The translations under genes and the position numbers were made by a program. 64,000 bases of DNA from Prostheceraeus crozeri (Eukaryota > Platyhelminthes > Polycladida > Euryleptidae), in NCBI GenBank assembly GCA_907163375.1, contig CAJQUW010000537.1, positions 1 to 64,000 on the forward strand, read 5' to 3'. Positions within the stretch are counted from its first letter, which is position 1; the number at the start of each line of letters is the position of its first letter. Shown here one piece after another: positions 36,341 to 47,028 of this stretch. Below the pieces are notes generated by a model, which made no database searches, was not told the DNA's origin, and saw nothing but the letters and a program-made list of their open reading frames with translations.

Positions 36341-36672
36341 ATGCTGACAATTCCTTTGATAAACCGGCGATAATAGCTGCAAAGTCCTATGAAACCGAGC
36401 AACTTCTTTTGTGAATCTGGACGCGACCAATTCATAACTTTCTCAATCGTCGTTTTGTCAGTATGGACACCATCTGCGGACACGACATGTCCCAAGTACT
36501 TGACCTCTGTTTTAAACCAATGGCATTTCTTAGGATTAAGTTGAAGATTCGCTTTACGAAATTTCTCCAAGACAAGCACCAAATTGTCTAAATATTCTTC
36601 GAACGAGCGTCCAATAACAATTGTGTCGTCTAAATACACCAGGCAAGTGTACCAAGTTAACCCAGCTAACAC
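36247..36672 (-). pseudogene. Gypsy reverse transcriptase, C-terminal part
   Basis: Catalytic YLDD in CLVYLDDTIVIG, followed by KKCHWFKTEVKYLGHVVS and LLGFIGLCSYYRRFIKGI. The frame then enters the fold-back insert. Confidence 0.88.
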
Positions 36673-36842
36673 GTTATTCTGGCAAAAACTGCAGGAGTAG
36701 TTGTAAGACCCATTGGAAGCACATTGAACTCGTAAAGGCCCCTGTGAGTAGCGAATGCTGTCTTTTCCTTAGAACTCTCATCCAAAGGCACCTGCCAATA
36801 CCCCGACTTGAGGTCTAACACAGAGAAATATTTCGCACCTGC

Positions 36843-37871
36843 CTAAGAGTCTAAACTTTCGTCCACTCTTGGCAATAGGTACGCATCTTTCACCGTAATG
36901 TCGTTTAACTGTCTAAAGTCGGCACAGCATCGTAAAGATCCATCCTTTTTCTTAAGTAAAATTATCGGACTCGACCACGGGCTATTGCTAGGACGCACCA
37001 CATCGGCACGTAGCATGTCACCCACCATCTTGTCCACATCTGCTCTCTGATGTGGTGGGATCCTCCGTCCTCGCACCTTTATTGGTGGACTAATTCCCGT
37101 GTTAATGGTATGATGGAAAAGAGTTGTTCTACCCAGCCTTTTCCCTTCCTTGAAAAATTCACGAAGCAGATTTAAAGCCTTCTGGAACTCGTCTTTCGAC
37201 AAAGATCCTTGGCTAATCTGATCAATAGCAATCTTTACATCAGATTTTTTTGGCTCGGATGTAGATCCCTCAGTCATTGCCAGAATTTCTTCAATGCGTT
37301 CGAATTGAGCGATATTTGTATCCGATGATATTTTCAAACTTGATGGCGTTACATTGAGAAGTTGTAGCCAAATATTACCATTATTTGTTTGTACTACCCC
37401 ATTGGCCACATCAGGAATATTTTTATGTATTGGTGTAACAACTCCAAGGAGCGCATCCCTGTACCAATGCTGGCAAGCAGCCCTGCAATAGATTGCAGCT
37501 AGCGGAGGGACTGTCGTCTCCTCGATTAAACTTACTTCAGTATCCAATACATCGACTCGAGTTCTCGTTTCCAGAGTTGTACCAGTTCCTGCGAACTTAA
37601 TTACCCCACAGCTATTCATCATGTCAATGCTGAACTGGGTTAAGAAATCCTGTGCGAAAATAATATCGCAACTTATTTCATTGGCTACCACAAATTCATA
37701 GATGCATATTTCAGAACCCAAATTCACTTTCAGTTCACTAATTCCTGCAACTCTTAAAGGCCTTTTCTCAGCGTCTCGAAGCGCACACCGTCTACAGCTA
37801 TCAATTTTAGCCCCAACTTCTCTTGCAAGGTCAATGTGTACCACACTACGATCGGCGCCAATATCTAGCAA
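36843..37871 (-). pseudogene. Gypsy protease and reverse transcriptase N-terminal part
   Basis: The frame opens with LDIGADRSVV, an aspartic-protease-like site with Ile in place of Thr or Ser. It ends in RT motifs RADVVRPSNSPWSSPIILLKK and CADFRQLNDITVKDAY, with a stop at 36843 before the catalytic block. Confidence 0.85.
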
Positions 37872-38029
37872 ACCCCATCCTCTACGATGGGCAATAATAA
37901 GTTCGACAATATTCTTACTGCCTTTCTTTCCTCTTTGCAGTTACAGACAGACATTCCGCGAGACCAATTTCGCCTGGAGGATGATCTAAACTTACTTCAC
38001 TGGCTTCGCTTATTCGTTTAAATCACGAA

Positions 38030-39001
38030 AGGGACAATTCCATCGAAAATGTCCTTCGCGATCACACGCAAAACATCTCCCACCAGATCCACGATAGTCG
38101 CTTGCGCGAGAGGCTTCCCCTCGTGTTTATGCCCCTCGAGATTGACGCCAATTCTTGTCGGTGCCTGCATTGCCAGGCACCCTACTATCTTACGACTGCA
38201 CCGGACGGTTCATTTGACTTACCTCGCTTCCGCGATTACTCCCAACATCCGACAAGAATGATTCCGCAGACAAAAGTGGAATGTCGCGGACTCTATCTGC
38301 AACTTGCAAAATTTGACTCACTTCTTCAGGTGGTGACACTGCAAAGCCACTTCTACATTCGTAGTGCCCTGAATCATTCTTTCAATGATGCAGCGTTCTC
38401 GGTCTTTCTCCACAAGAATCTGAAAAGCAACGCGCCCCAATATCCTAAAATCTCCCACCAACTCGCGCAAGGACTCACCTTTTCGCTGCGTACGCGTATA
38501 AAACAACTCTTTCGCTCGAGCGCCACTAGGAGCTTTAGAGTATTGCCGTCGCAAACTCTTGACGAGCAGACTCAAGTCACTCTGCTCCTCCTCTGAACGG
38601 TTACTTACAAAAGCAAAAACCTCATCGGACAAAAAGGAGCTGAGCTAAATAATCCTCTCTTTTGGTGGATAACTGTTGAAAACAGTCTTCACCCTTTTCA
38701 ACCGAACGTCAAAATCACTTCCTTTGAAATGAGGAATATTTTTAACGAAATACGCATAAATTTGGGGCTTCCGATCTTTCGACCGATCGGAATCAGCATA
38801 AACAACATACAGGAAACTCATCATATCCGCAAGAGTATCCTGCACTCTTCCTAAATCCTGTGCTCGACACATCTCCGCATAAACGGCATCACTCAGCTTC
38901 GAGCACAAGACAAACTTCCTTTCCAGCATGGGATAAGTTTCTACCACCATTTTGAAGCGACGATACCACGGAGCAAAAATACCTCTGGAGAAAGAAACCA
39001 T
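38030..39001 (-). pseudogene. Gypsy gag with zinc knuckle
   Basis: Two frames (39001-38645 and 38632-38318) encode a capsid-like helical protein (KGESLRELVGDFRILGRVAF). Further on, about 38093-38035, lies CFACDREGHFRWNC, a CCHC zinc knuckle. Frames are broken. Confidence 0.8.
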
Positions 39002-39069
39002 ATGTTCTATCTAAACAAGATGACACTATCTTGAACGTGGAATCGGCCGTCGCTGCCACTAAATACACT

Positions 39070-39327
39070 TGTATAACTGGCCTGCGGTATATGAGTAGAG
39101 CGCACTTACCCTTTCGGATTCGCTCCCTGACCTCCGCTCGTGTTCGCGTTCTAGCTCGCGCTACCGGCCTGGAGGCTCAACCGCCTTACCCTTCCATCCG
39201 CTCCCTCCAACGATCCTGTCGTTTCACTGACGGGATCCACTGCAAAGGATGACGTTGGATCAATGCTTGGTCATACTTGATTTGAGTCACCTGGTCGTAT
39301 GCGTGCGCACAGGTGCAAAACTTCGCA
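39070..39327 (-). repeat. Gypsy 5' LTR, truncated
   Basis: Matches the 3' LTR from TGTA to CAGGTGCAAAACTTC, then breaks off at about 39327 where LINE sequence begins. Confidence 0.8.
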
Positions 39328-42280
39328 GAAACAGAATAGAATTTATTGTGAGATTAACACCTTTGTAGCGGCTCTCATCTGCCGCTTTTAACATCTAATT
39401 TACATAGAACATTGAATGAAAAATATCAATTCAACGAGAAGTTATAAAGTAAAAGGAAGTAAAAAAAGATCACTGCAAGTCACTTGAGTCACTGTTGGTG
39501 GTTATTCGTCATTGTTGATCCTTATTCGTCACTTAATGTAGTTGCTCATGAAGTTCTATTCTTTATTTTTCAGAAGTCTCGTATTCTTCTATACCCAGCA
39601 CAATTGCCATCATTGTCTGGAATTCAATATTTTATTTTTCTCTTAGGTCTCTAAAGCGTTCACATTCTTTCATCACATGCTCCACATTTTCTTCAAAATT
39701 ACAATTTATACACCATTTCTCTTCTGTATTCTTTCCTCTTCTTGCATTTAATAGCACCGCACCACATATCCATCTTCTTGTTATACAATTTTCCTTTTCC
39801 GTAGTTAACAATTTTTTCCCATCTATTGTAAATCTTGATTCGAAGTACTACTTAAGACTTCTTTTCTCTTTCCCAGTTCGATTCCACTCTTCATTATCAT
39901 ATTCACTTATCCGTTTCAATACTCCCGTCTTTTTTTCGCTGATCAATTCTCAACTATCATGTCAATTTTTTTTAATTTCAATTTACAATCTTCTATCCAG
40001 TCTATAATCCCTGTTTCCCACTCTTCCATTATAAATTCCTTCAGTTTACTTGTATTGTTCATTATATACTTTAGCATCAGTATTTTGCATTTAAGATGCC
40101 CACTTCACCTCGGATGTATTCCTCAGGAGCATAGGAAGGCAGACCTAATATTGACTTGAAAATCGAATTTTGTATCTTATTTATCTTATCATTGTGAACT
40201 TATTTGATAGTTATTGCTGATGTTCCATGCATTATTTTAGGCAGCATTACATTTTTCCAAGTAAGACTTTTTCTTCGCGTCCTTTCAGTAAATATAGCAT
40301 CCAGTTTTATATTTGTCAAGATTCTTTAATTTTTCTGTCAAATGAAGTTTGAAAACAAGTTTATTGCTTGAGATCTTTACTTCCAAATACTTGAATTCAT
40401 TGCATTTCCTTATGTCGCCTATCTACATCAAGATTTTATCACGGATAATAGAATACCCTCCTAAAGTATTCAACGTATTGCAACCTACTTCCATGAAAAA
40501 GCACTTCTTAAAATTTAGATTCCCACCGAATTTGAAGATTCAATAACAACCATACTTAATTTTTCATCCATTTCATATTCTGAGTTGGCAATTAATAGTC
40601 CATCATCGGCATACTATTGAATATTCGTATGTTTGTTGGTCCATGTATTATTTAGTTTCTTAATTATTATATCCATCATAAGAACAAAAATAACAGGTGA
40701 CATCATACATCCTTGTCTTATGCCAATGTTCTTCTGGTAACTACTTATGTGATTGTTGTTAACATGTAAATCTACCACCTCATCCTCGTATAATTGAATA
40801 ATTGTTTTTATCATATCATTTTCCATTCCAATGTAATTTAATTGCTCAACTATTTCATTTCTTGACATTGAGTCAAAAGCCTTATTAAAATCGATGGCAA
40901 GAACTAAGACAGATTTTCTTTCTCTTGAGCTCTGGATTCAAACAGATATATTTTCTTCCCGTCTTCGTCCTTTTTGGAATCCAGCTTGTTCTTCAGCTAA
41001 AATGTTGTTTTCTTTCAAGAGATTCATTATTTTGTTTTTTAGAATGCTGGTATAAACTTTATAAAATGTTTCAGAAGTAGTTATTGGTCTAAAGTCTTTT
41101 TATCTGTTGTCTTTGGAATCAATGTTACCTTGCTTTTAGTCCAAGAAGTTGGAACTCCTTTATTAAATAGCGAATTGAATGCAGACGTCAGTATTTGTAT
41201 CATACCATGACCTTCAGCGAAACATTTGCATATTTCTCCACTAATATGTGTACTTCCTGTAGCTATCTTATTTTTCAGTAAGGTTATATCATTTTTAATC
41301 TCAGTTTCTTAAATTTTGATTTTCTCTGCTATAAAGCAATTATTTCTGTAATCATGATCCATGTTAATTATATTATGATCATGAATTGTACCGTCAATTA
41401 TGTCTACTAATGTTCCGTTGGACTTATTAGATGAGAAACCTATATTCTTCCAGAAATTTGTAATTCTCTTCTTTATTTGCTGGCTTCATATCCTTTTCAC
41501 TTAGAATTATTTCTACTTCTTTTTTACTTTTATCTTTGCCCATCACTGTTAATTTCTTTCCACTTGAAATTGTTAGCATTTTCTTTAATTTGTTTGGCAA
41601 GTTCTGATCCTTGTTGTTTCATTTCTTCAATAATCATGTCACGTGCTTCACGTTTAGTCTGTTGATAAATATTCTACCAGTGTTCTCTTTCAACGGGATT
41701 GTTCATTTCTCGCCTTCTTATCATAGTACCGTCTCCGACTGATTCCCTTAATTTTCACTGAAAACATAGCCTTGCTTGCTTCTTCTGTCTTTCTTCCTCG
41801 TAGTTAAAAGCTTTTCAGCTTTATCCACAATTATTTCTTCTATTTATGTGATGGAAATATTACTTGCTTCAGAACTTCATAATCTAAAGATTCTTTAACA
41901 GTCTCGGCAAATGCTCGTAATTTCCTAACATTAGTTCTAGTCCAGTAAGTTTGCTGTTCAATTTCAATGCTCATATTCTTGTTTTCTTTAGTTTGATTCA
42001 ATCTTAGACATTTTCTTATAAGCAAATGAATATCAACGAAATTATAATCACTCACATTTACTGTTTTTTGATCATCAATGACCATCCTATCTAAATCGGG
42101 AATTGCGTTTTCATTCATTAAGACAATCCATTGTTGTGTCAGTATTTTCCATCGTTCTGGGAAATCTTCAATAACATTTGTCTATAATGTTGACCATTTT
42201 CAATTCATTGTCACTAATAAAGTTCGAGAAAATATTTGTATTCCTATTAATCCTGCCATCAATCATGTTGATGTGAGCAT
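39328..42280 (-). mobile_element. LINE (non-LTR retrotransposon) remnant
   Basis: Reading 42280 to 39328: an endonuclease-like piece (GRINRNTNIFSNFISDN, about 42190-42260), a linker, RT with IDFNKAFDSMS and IGIRQGCMMSPVIFVLMMD, catalytic YADDGLLIAN (about 40592-40624), and a C-terminal CINC...H...C zinc motif near 39680-39715. Many stops and frame changes. The clade is not certain (I/Jockey/CR1-like). Confidence 0.82.
40614..40920 (-). pseudogene. LINE reverse transcriptase core fragment
   Basis: A single readable stretch holds VLAIDFNKAFDSMSRNEIVE followed by GIRQGCMMSPVIFVLMMDI, RT motifs A and B. The YADD block follows after a stop. Confidence 0.85.
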
Positions 42281-43189
42281 TAAATGAATTTCAGACTTTT
42301 CCAGATGAATTTGAGATTCTCCAGTTGAATTCAAGATCCTTTCAAAGTTGGTTTTCTGACAGATATCTGAAATTCAAATAGAGAAATCTGAAATTCATTC
42401 AATGTCTGAAATTCATTTGGAAAGATCTGATATAGACATGGAGGGTGTAGTTGGTTCCATAAGTTAACATGCAGGGATGATAGAGAAGTTTTCGGTCATT
42501 TGCATCACTACCCACGCGTCTTCATAAACATTCCCCATGTTTTGACAGCATCAGATCAAGTGATTTCTGACTCTTAGTGCAGCGCGTATGTACGCGCGAG
42601 AAGCATAAAATGTCTTTAACCACGGATGTTTGGGGTGTTCCGTAATTACGTGTGAATTACGCGTGGCAAGTCACCTAGTGTAATTTCATGTAATTGAAAT
42701 GAATACAAGATCATTGAAGTTCACATAATAATTTCATCGAAGCCATTGAAGATCGAAATTATTTGAGCTGATATCATAGTCGAGTTTCAACATGCTGGCA
42801 TCGATAGCAAATTTGAAATGTTTCATTTACTATAATGAGTCTAAATTCATATCAGAGATTCATAGTCTATAGTAAATGTATGCAGCTATCATTGTTAGTC
42901 ACTATACAACGAGATAACCACTTCGACCTCTAGTTTTATAAGTAGGCTAGATAGTCCGACGCATTTGATTTCAAAAGAGTTGTAAAGATCCAGCGACCCA
43001 TTCAAAAGACATTTCCATGTGCTGTCAAGGATTCAGTTGATAAGTGTGACTTCCTACATGTTATGGGTTTTCCGATGACTTCGCTTTTGTCAGTTGTTAT
43101 GTGGTCAATTTATGTGGACATCAGCTGAAGAGACGGCTGCGCTGGCAACTAACAGCAGAGTGAAACAAAATCATACAATCTGGAATAAA
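42281..43189. other. Intergenic with short local repeats
   Basis: Around 42290-42420 variants of CTGAAATTCATT recur. The rest shows nothing recognisable. Confidence 0.5.
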
Positions 43190-43880
43190 TTTCTCTTTGT
43201 CCGGCAGCCTTCTTAGTCCGTTTCTGCAGGGAACGAGGCCGACAATGAGACTTTCACAGAATGATGTACACCTCATAGTCCGGCAGTCAGCACGAATTTC
43301 TACAGGGAACGAGGACGAAAATGAGACTTTCACAGAATGATGTGCACCTCATAGTCCGGCAGTCAGCACGAGTTTGTGCAGGGAACGAGGCCGACAATGA
43401 GACTTTCACAGAATGATGTACACCTCATAGTCCAGCAGCCGGAACGAGTTTCTGCAGGGAACGAGGTCGAAAATGAGACTTTCACAGAATGATGTGCACC
43501 TCATAGTCCGGCAGCCAGCACGAGTTTGTGCAGGGAACGAGGCCGACAATGAGACTTTCACAGAATGATGTGCACCTCATAGTCAAGCAGTCAGCACGAG
43601 TTTGCGCAGGGAACGAGGACGAAAATGAGACTTTCAGAATGATGTGCACCTCATAGTCCGGCAGCCAGCTCGAGTTTGTACAGGGAGCGAGGACGAAAAT
43701 GAGACTTTCACAGAATGATGTGCACCTCATAGTCCGGCAGCCAGCACGAGTTTGTGCAGGGAACGAGGCCGACAATGAGACTTTCACAGAATGATGTACA
43801 CCTCATAGTCCAGCAGCCGGAACGAGTTTCTGCAGGGAACGAGGTCGAAAATGAGACTTTCACAGAATAATGTCCACCCT
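43190..43880. repeat. 76-bp tandem satellite, about 9 copies
   Basis: GAGACTTTCACAGAATGATG recurs at 43247, 43323, 43399, 43475, 43551 and onward to about 43852 with 76-bp period; one copy has lost a few bases. Each unit also has TCATAGTCCGGCAG and GGGAACGAGG. Open frames here are repeat artefacts. A lone inverted copy of the motif lies at about 45155-45200. Confidence 0.92.
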
Positions 43881-43904
43881 ATGACTACTGCGAATCTGTG
43901 GGAC

Positions 43905-45800
43905 TGCCGAGATCTGCCTGGTTCCTCTTCTTGTCAGATAGGTTCGAAGAAAAATACATGTTAATCCAATGGGACGCAGATTGCAGATTTTGGTTAAAAC
44001 TAAATTTTCTTTGTTTTCTCTTATCAACTGGAAAGTATTAAGTCTTGAGTCATAATTTTAGACATGGAATGTCGTCAGGTCATTTCCAATGATGTGCATG
44101 TGATGCATCTGATCGGCAATATATGCGAGAATGTGGTGGTTCAATGTGGGTTAAATTGTTTAAGATGCCGACATAGGGGAGACTTGCCAAATCTGAATGT
44201 GTCAGGGATGCGTAGTCGGAGTCCTGTCAAATGATAGGACTCCGGACTCCGGCCTATGACTAGAACCGAAATATAATAGGCCTACAAGCAAATTATTTAT
44301 CCTCGTCCATGGCTGTCATTGTCTTGATGTCAACTTTCTCCGTCGAACAAAAGTACAGAGACAGCAGTGCATGCAAAGCTTGCAATAGTTGCGGGAATGA
44401 ACCGTGATAGTGAAAAAATGATTGTCTTTTCACTGGGTGATTTAGTAGAGAAGAAATGCCTTCCTAGCCTCGATCACACCTACGCGACAAAGGTCACATC
44501 AGAGACAAAAATGAAATACCAGTTTATTTGAGAACATTACCTCTTACCCTCACGTTAATCGTGTGTGATGGCTCCTCCAAAGCGCATATTAAAATCGATA
44601 GTGTCCTCATATATTTTAGAGAAGGATAGGGGATTTTCCTGCCTGATTGAGACTAGAGAAAAACCGTGTGAAGCACACATCAAGAAGATGGGAGGAGCCG
44701 AGTCGTATGCATCCAACTTATAGCGACATTGATAAAGTTTCATCGAAAATGATTGATAATTGATACAGCAATGATTGTTCACGTAAGACTATAATAATCT
44801 ATGATGCAAGTTGCCAGTTAGTTTTTCAAAACAACTACGCTTTATATACTTGCCATACGGAGTCGGAGTCCTATCAAAAAGATAGGACTCCGCATCCCTG
44901 GAATGTGTTAAGCTTCATAGACAGGGGTGCATGAGCATGATAGGAAATGACCTGAAGATATTCCATGTCAAACATGATGGCTCTAGACTTAGTATTTTTG
45001 CCGCAATAAGTGAAAACATAGAAAATTTCATTTTGACTAAAACCTGCGGCCCATTGGATTAACGTTTTTCTTCGATCGCGTGTCTGACAAGAAGAGGAAC
45101 CAGGTACATACAACTCGACAGACGCACAGATTCGCATTAGGTATAGGATGCTCATAATTCTGTGAAAGTCTCATTTTTGTCCTCTCTCTGCAGAAATTCG
45201 TTGTGCCTGCAGAAATATTGCACATTTTAATCACATTTCAACAAGTGTCTATGAATTCTTATCTGGAGAAATTTTACATTTTCGCAGTAATAAACATGGC
45301 AGTAATTTACCCATTATATCCGAGTGGGTCGAAAACGACCCAACTATATAAAAATATGATGGTCGTTTATGAGTCTGGATTTTTAAACGATGAACTTTTG
45401 CGGTTGTCTCCCGTAAACGACGTTCAAATATTTTCATTTTTTCTCTGAAGGGACGTCTTGTGTGTGCAGAATTTGTGAGAATTTTGAGATGTTTTCTTTG
45501 CAACTTTCCATTCATGAGTAAACTAACTAAACTGCATCCATTAAACTGGAGGACATAAAGAGGACATTGTTGCCGACATTAAGATGCCTGCCAAATATGA
45601 ATGTGTTTAGCTTCATGGCCAGGGGTGCATGAGCCTGATAGGAAATGACCTGAAGACATTCCATGCAAAGAATGATGACTCTGTGCTTAGTAATTTTCAG
45701 ATAATCAGAGAAAACATACTGTAGAACATTTCATTTTTAATAAACACTGCAATCTGCGTCCCATTGAATTAACATGTGTCTTTCTTTGATCTTCCCTTCA
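43905..45800. repeat. Three copies of a dispersed repeat (one inverted)
   Basis: 43905-44090 (CCTGGTTCCTCTTCTTGTCAG) is inverted relative to about 44901-45130, and about 45570-45790 is a direct copy of the latter. The 45570 copy shows the uninterrupted site of the hAT insertion at 44203-44900. This block borders the Penelope-like RT piece and may be its terminal repeats. Confidence 0.65.
44203..44900 (+). mobile_element. BED-finger hAT element, copy 1
   Basis: Ends CAGGGATG...CATCCCTG with perfect 8-bp duplication GAATGTGT (44195-44202, 44901-44908). Subterminal GGAGTCCTATCA-type motifs. Inside, about 44563-44740, a decayed BED-finger frame (CEAHIKKMGGAES) with stops. Confidence 0.93.
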
Positions 45801-45819
45801 GAAACTCGTTTTGGCTGCC

Positions 45820-46300
45820 GGACTATCTTCTGTGTGAGATGGAATCACTTCGTGTGCGATGGGAAATATTTTCGAACTCAGACCTGTGGGATCTTCGCTT
45901 TCGCCGACAATGGCATCCATCTTCATGGAGGAGCTCGAGGAGGAAGCATTGATGAATGCGGACAAGCGGATTTTACTTAGAAAATGTAGCAATGTCGATG
46001 ATACCTTCGTCATAGTCGACCGTAATGAAGAGCGGCCTCTGCTCGATCATTTCAAGCAATGCCAACCGAAGTATTCAATGGGCATGGAAGGTGGAAGACG
46101 AAGGCACGTTTTTTGGTAACAAGATTAATCAATGTGTGGATGGACTGCAGACGACAGTCATCGCAAACAAACGTCCTCGGACCGTTATTTTCGGGTGTAT
46201 GATGACTTAATCGGTGACGTTTATGGGAGTAAGTTCAACGGCGATTACAGGACCAGGGTTTAAGAATATCGATTATGCGGCAGCGTAATTCTTTAACGAT
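45820..46300 (+). pseudogene. Penelope-like element reverse transcriptase fragment
   Basis: VGSSLSPTMASIFMEELEEEAL matches in style the Penelope-like MGSPLSP..A..FME motif, followed by VDDTFVIVDR, the catalytic block. A further frame (MEVEDEG-like, then DGLQTTVIANKRP) matches the region after it. Frameshifted and truncated on both sides. Confidence 0.8.
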
Positions 46301-46892
46301 TCTCTGCAATGCAGCAAAATCTCACCACTTATTATTGTCTTCATAATCAGAAGTTGCCGAAAATCGGGAAATATGGACAAACGGCGACAGAAGGTATTAA
46401 TCCAGTTCCGGAATAGCACTGACGGAGAAGAGGGAGCAGATTAGTGTAAAGAACCAGATGAAGCGAGACGATATGCTTCTAGAACGACGTAAAAATGCCG
46501 GACTGCATCAGATCGATGAGAACGACGTCAGCACTTGACCAAAATCTAGGGCAGTTTGAGGGACATTTGGCAAGCATTTTACTTGGTAAACTCAATTTAT
46601 TGAGCATTTAGGTAATTAAACGCACAAATAAAAATCATTAAAATTTCGGCAAACATTTTTCACATGTGAATTGTGCAAAATGATTGAAAAGAGCGGCTTG
46701 CCGAAATATATTTCAAATGAAGAATTTTTGCGCGATTCATTTAATGTTTTCGCAACTTGCAATTTCGATTTTATTTTCATTCCGCCGAATAAATGATGCA
46801 ATTGGTGCACTTTTGCATAGATTTGTCGATTATTAATTGATGTGAAATGTAAAATGATTGAAGATTTTGAGCATCAATGTTGTCATGCTGTC
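46301..46892. other. Intergenic, nothing recognised
   Basis: No readable domain, RNA or repeat found between the Penelope-like fragment and the hAT copy 2 target site. Confidence 0.5.
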
Positions 46893-47028
46893 CTTTAAAG
46901 CAGGGATGGGATTTTCCTGCCTGGTAGAGACTGGAGAAAAACTGTGTGAAGCACACATCAACAAGATGGGAGGAGCAAAGTCGTAGGGGAGGAGTAGGTT
47001 AGTTGATACATTTTTTCGTGTTTTTTAA

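Larger units (their letters stand above)
34190..39327 (-). mobile_element. Decayed Ty3/Gypsy LTR retrotransposon
   Basis: LTR copies at 34190-34707 (3' LTR, minus orientation) and 39070-39327 (5' LTR, truncated). A purine-rich tract (minus-strand GGGAGGGGGGATAA) abuts the 3' LTR. Order on the minus strand: gag, zinc knuckle, protease, RT, RNase H. No integrase is found between RNase H and the LTR, so it was deleted or the element is non-autonomous. Stops, frameshifts and a fold-back insert break pol. Confidence 0.88.

Noticed and set aside
43121-43787. Cys-rich tandem peptide ORFs on the minus strand
   Set aside because: The 76-bp unit is not a multiple of three, so frames drift between copies; it is a satellite, not a coding repeat.
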